This document shows positions 5,536 through 5,828 of a stretch of DNA of 5,828 bases, in pieces. This DNA comes from Acidobacteriota bacterium. Lineage in GTDB: Bacteria > Acidobacteriota > Blastocatellia > Pyrinomonadales > Pyrinomonadaceae. The stretch spans positions 1 through 5,828 of the forward strand of contig JAOTWT010000218.1 of the NCBI GenBank assembly GCA_029862725.1, written 5' to 3'. The position numbers and the translations under genes were made by a program. Each line of letters opens with the position of its first letter. Position 1 is the first letter of the stretch. Under the pieces are notes generated by a model that saw only the letters and a list, made by a program, of their open reading frames with translations, made no database searches and was not told where the DNA came from.

Positions 5536-5828
5536 CTACTCAACGCCGAGAAGAATGTCCATCGTTATCTGGTCGAGGCGCTCGTACTGCAATCCTCTCG
5601 ACGCCATCTGATTGCGGTCGAATTCCGCTTCCAGCAACGACCGTGAGTCTTCTTCGCTGAACACACGGCCTTTTGCGTTATTATTGAGGCTCTCCGAATC
5701 GCCAAGGATCGCCGCGATCTCCGGATGCTCATTCCAGCGTTTCGCCTTTTCTTTAAGGATCAAATAGGTACGCATACAGCCGCGCGCAAAGTCCTTGACC
5801 CCCTCGTAGTCTTCCGTGCGGTAGGCGT
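5536..5828 (-). CDS. xylA: Xylose isomerase, C-terminal 96 residues (cut by the right edge)
   Basis: This is the end of a cytoplasmic enzyme that converts D-xylose to D-xylulose (and often D-glucose to D-fructose), a metal-dependent TIM-barrel isomerase. The reading frame is open to the window edge, so the apparent Met at 5773-5775 is internal. The visible part is the C-terminal helical arm used for tetramer packing. It matches the short, Streptomyces/Actinoplanes-type class I enzymes: GCMRTYLILKEKAKRW corresponds to their GCMRNYLILKERA block, and ARG/SRG-x-x-YERLDQ-x-x-x-x-LLG matches their last residues. The catalytic His, Lys and metal ligands lie outside the window. The stop is TAG, 13 bp before the GH3 start codon, so the two genes very likely share a transcript. 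Classification as this subtype, and not the longer E. coli-type, is based on recalled family sequence and is quite distinctive. Confidence 0.9.
   Translation of the reverse strand, partial: AYRTEDYEGVKDFARGCMRTYLILKEKAKRWNEHPEIAAILGDSESLNNNAKGRVFSEEDSRSLLEAEFDRNQMASRGLQYERLDQITMDILLGVE

Overview
The window holds part of one transcription unit on the minus strand for using xylose and xylosides. Read in the direction of transcription (right to left), the order is: the 3' end of a xylose isomerase gene (xylA, cut by the right edge), an exported GH3 beta-glycosidase, the xylose-binding protein xylF, the two-domain ATPase xylG, and the first 38 codons of the permease xylH (cut by the left edge). 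No gene on the plus strand is credible.

The proteins form a short pathway. The GH3 enzyme has a Sec-type signal peptide and probably releases xylose (or glucose) from oligosaccharides outside the cytoplasm. XylF captures the free sugar, XylG and XylH import it with ATP, and XylA isomerises D-xylose to D-xylulose. A xylulokinase and a regulator would be expected nearby but are not in the window. Junctions on the upstream side are tight: 13 bp between xylA and the GH3 gene, and 30 bp between the GH3 gene and xylF. The downstream junctions are loose: 228 bp between xylF and xylG, and 146 bp between xylG and xylH. Both loose spacers carry structure that the genes do not explain.

The xylG-xylH spacer consists almost entirely of 7-bp tandem repeats: 11 units of a GTCCGYR heptad, eight of them identical GTCCGCA, followed by about five diverged GAYCAAT-like heptads that run up to the xylG stop codon. 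The xylF-xylG spacer carries a row of four short dyads next to an AT-rich stretch. These two spacers are the most unusual parts of the window. The genes themselves belong to well-known families.

The organism looks like a diderm, chemoheterotrophic bacterium of moderate GC content. The exported enzyme, the lipoprotein-like XylF and the abundant heptad repeats would fit an Acidobacteriota lineage such as Blastocatellia. That placement rests on general impression and not on a marker gene, so it is tentative. I found no mobile element, RNA gene or CRISPR array, and no sign of a wholly new system.
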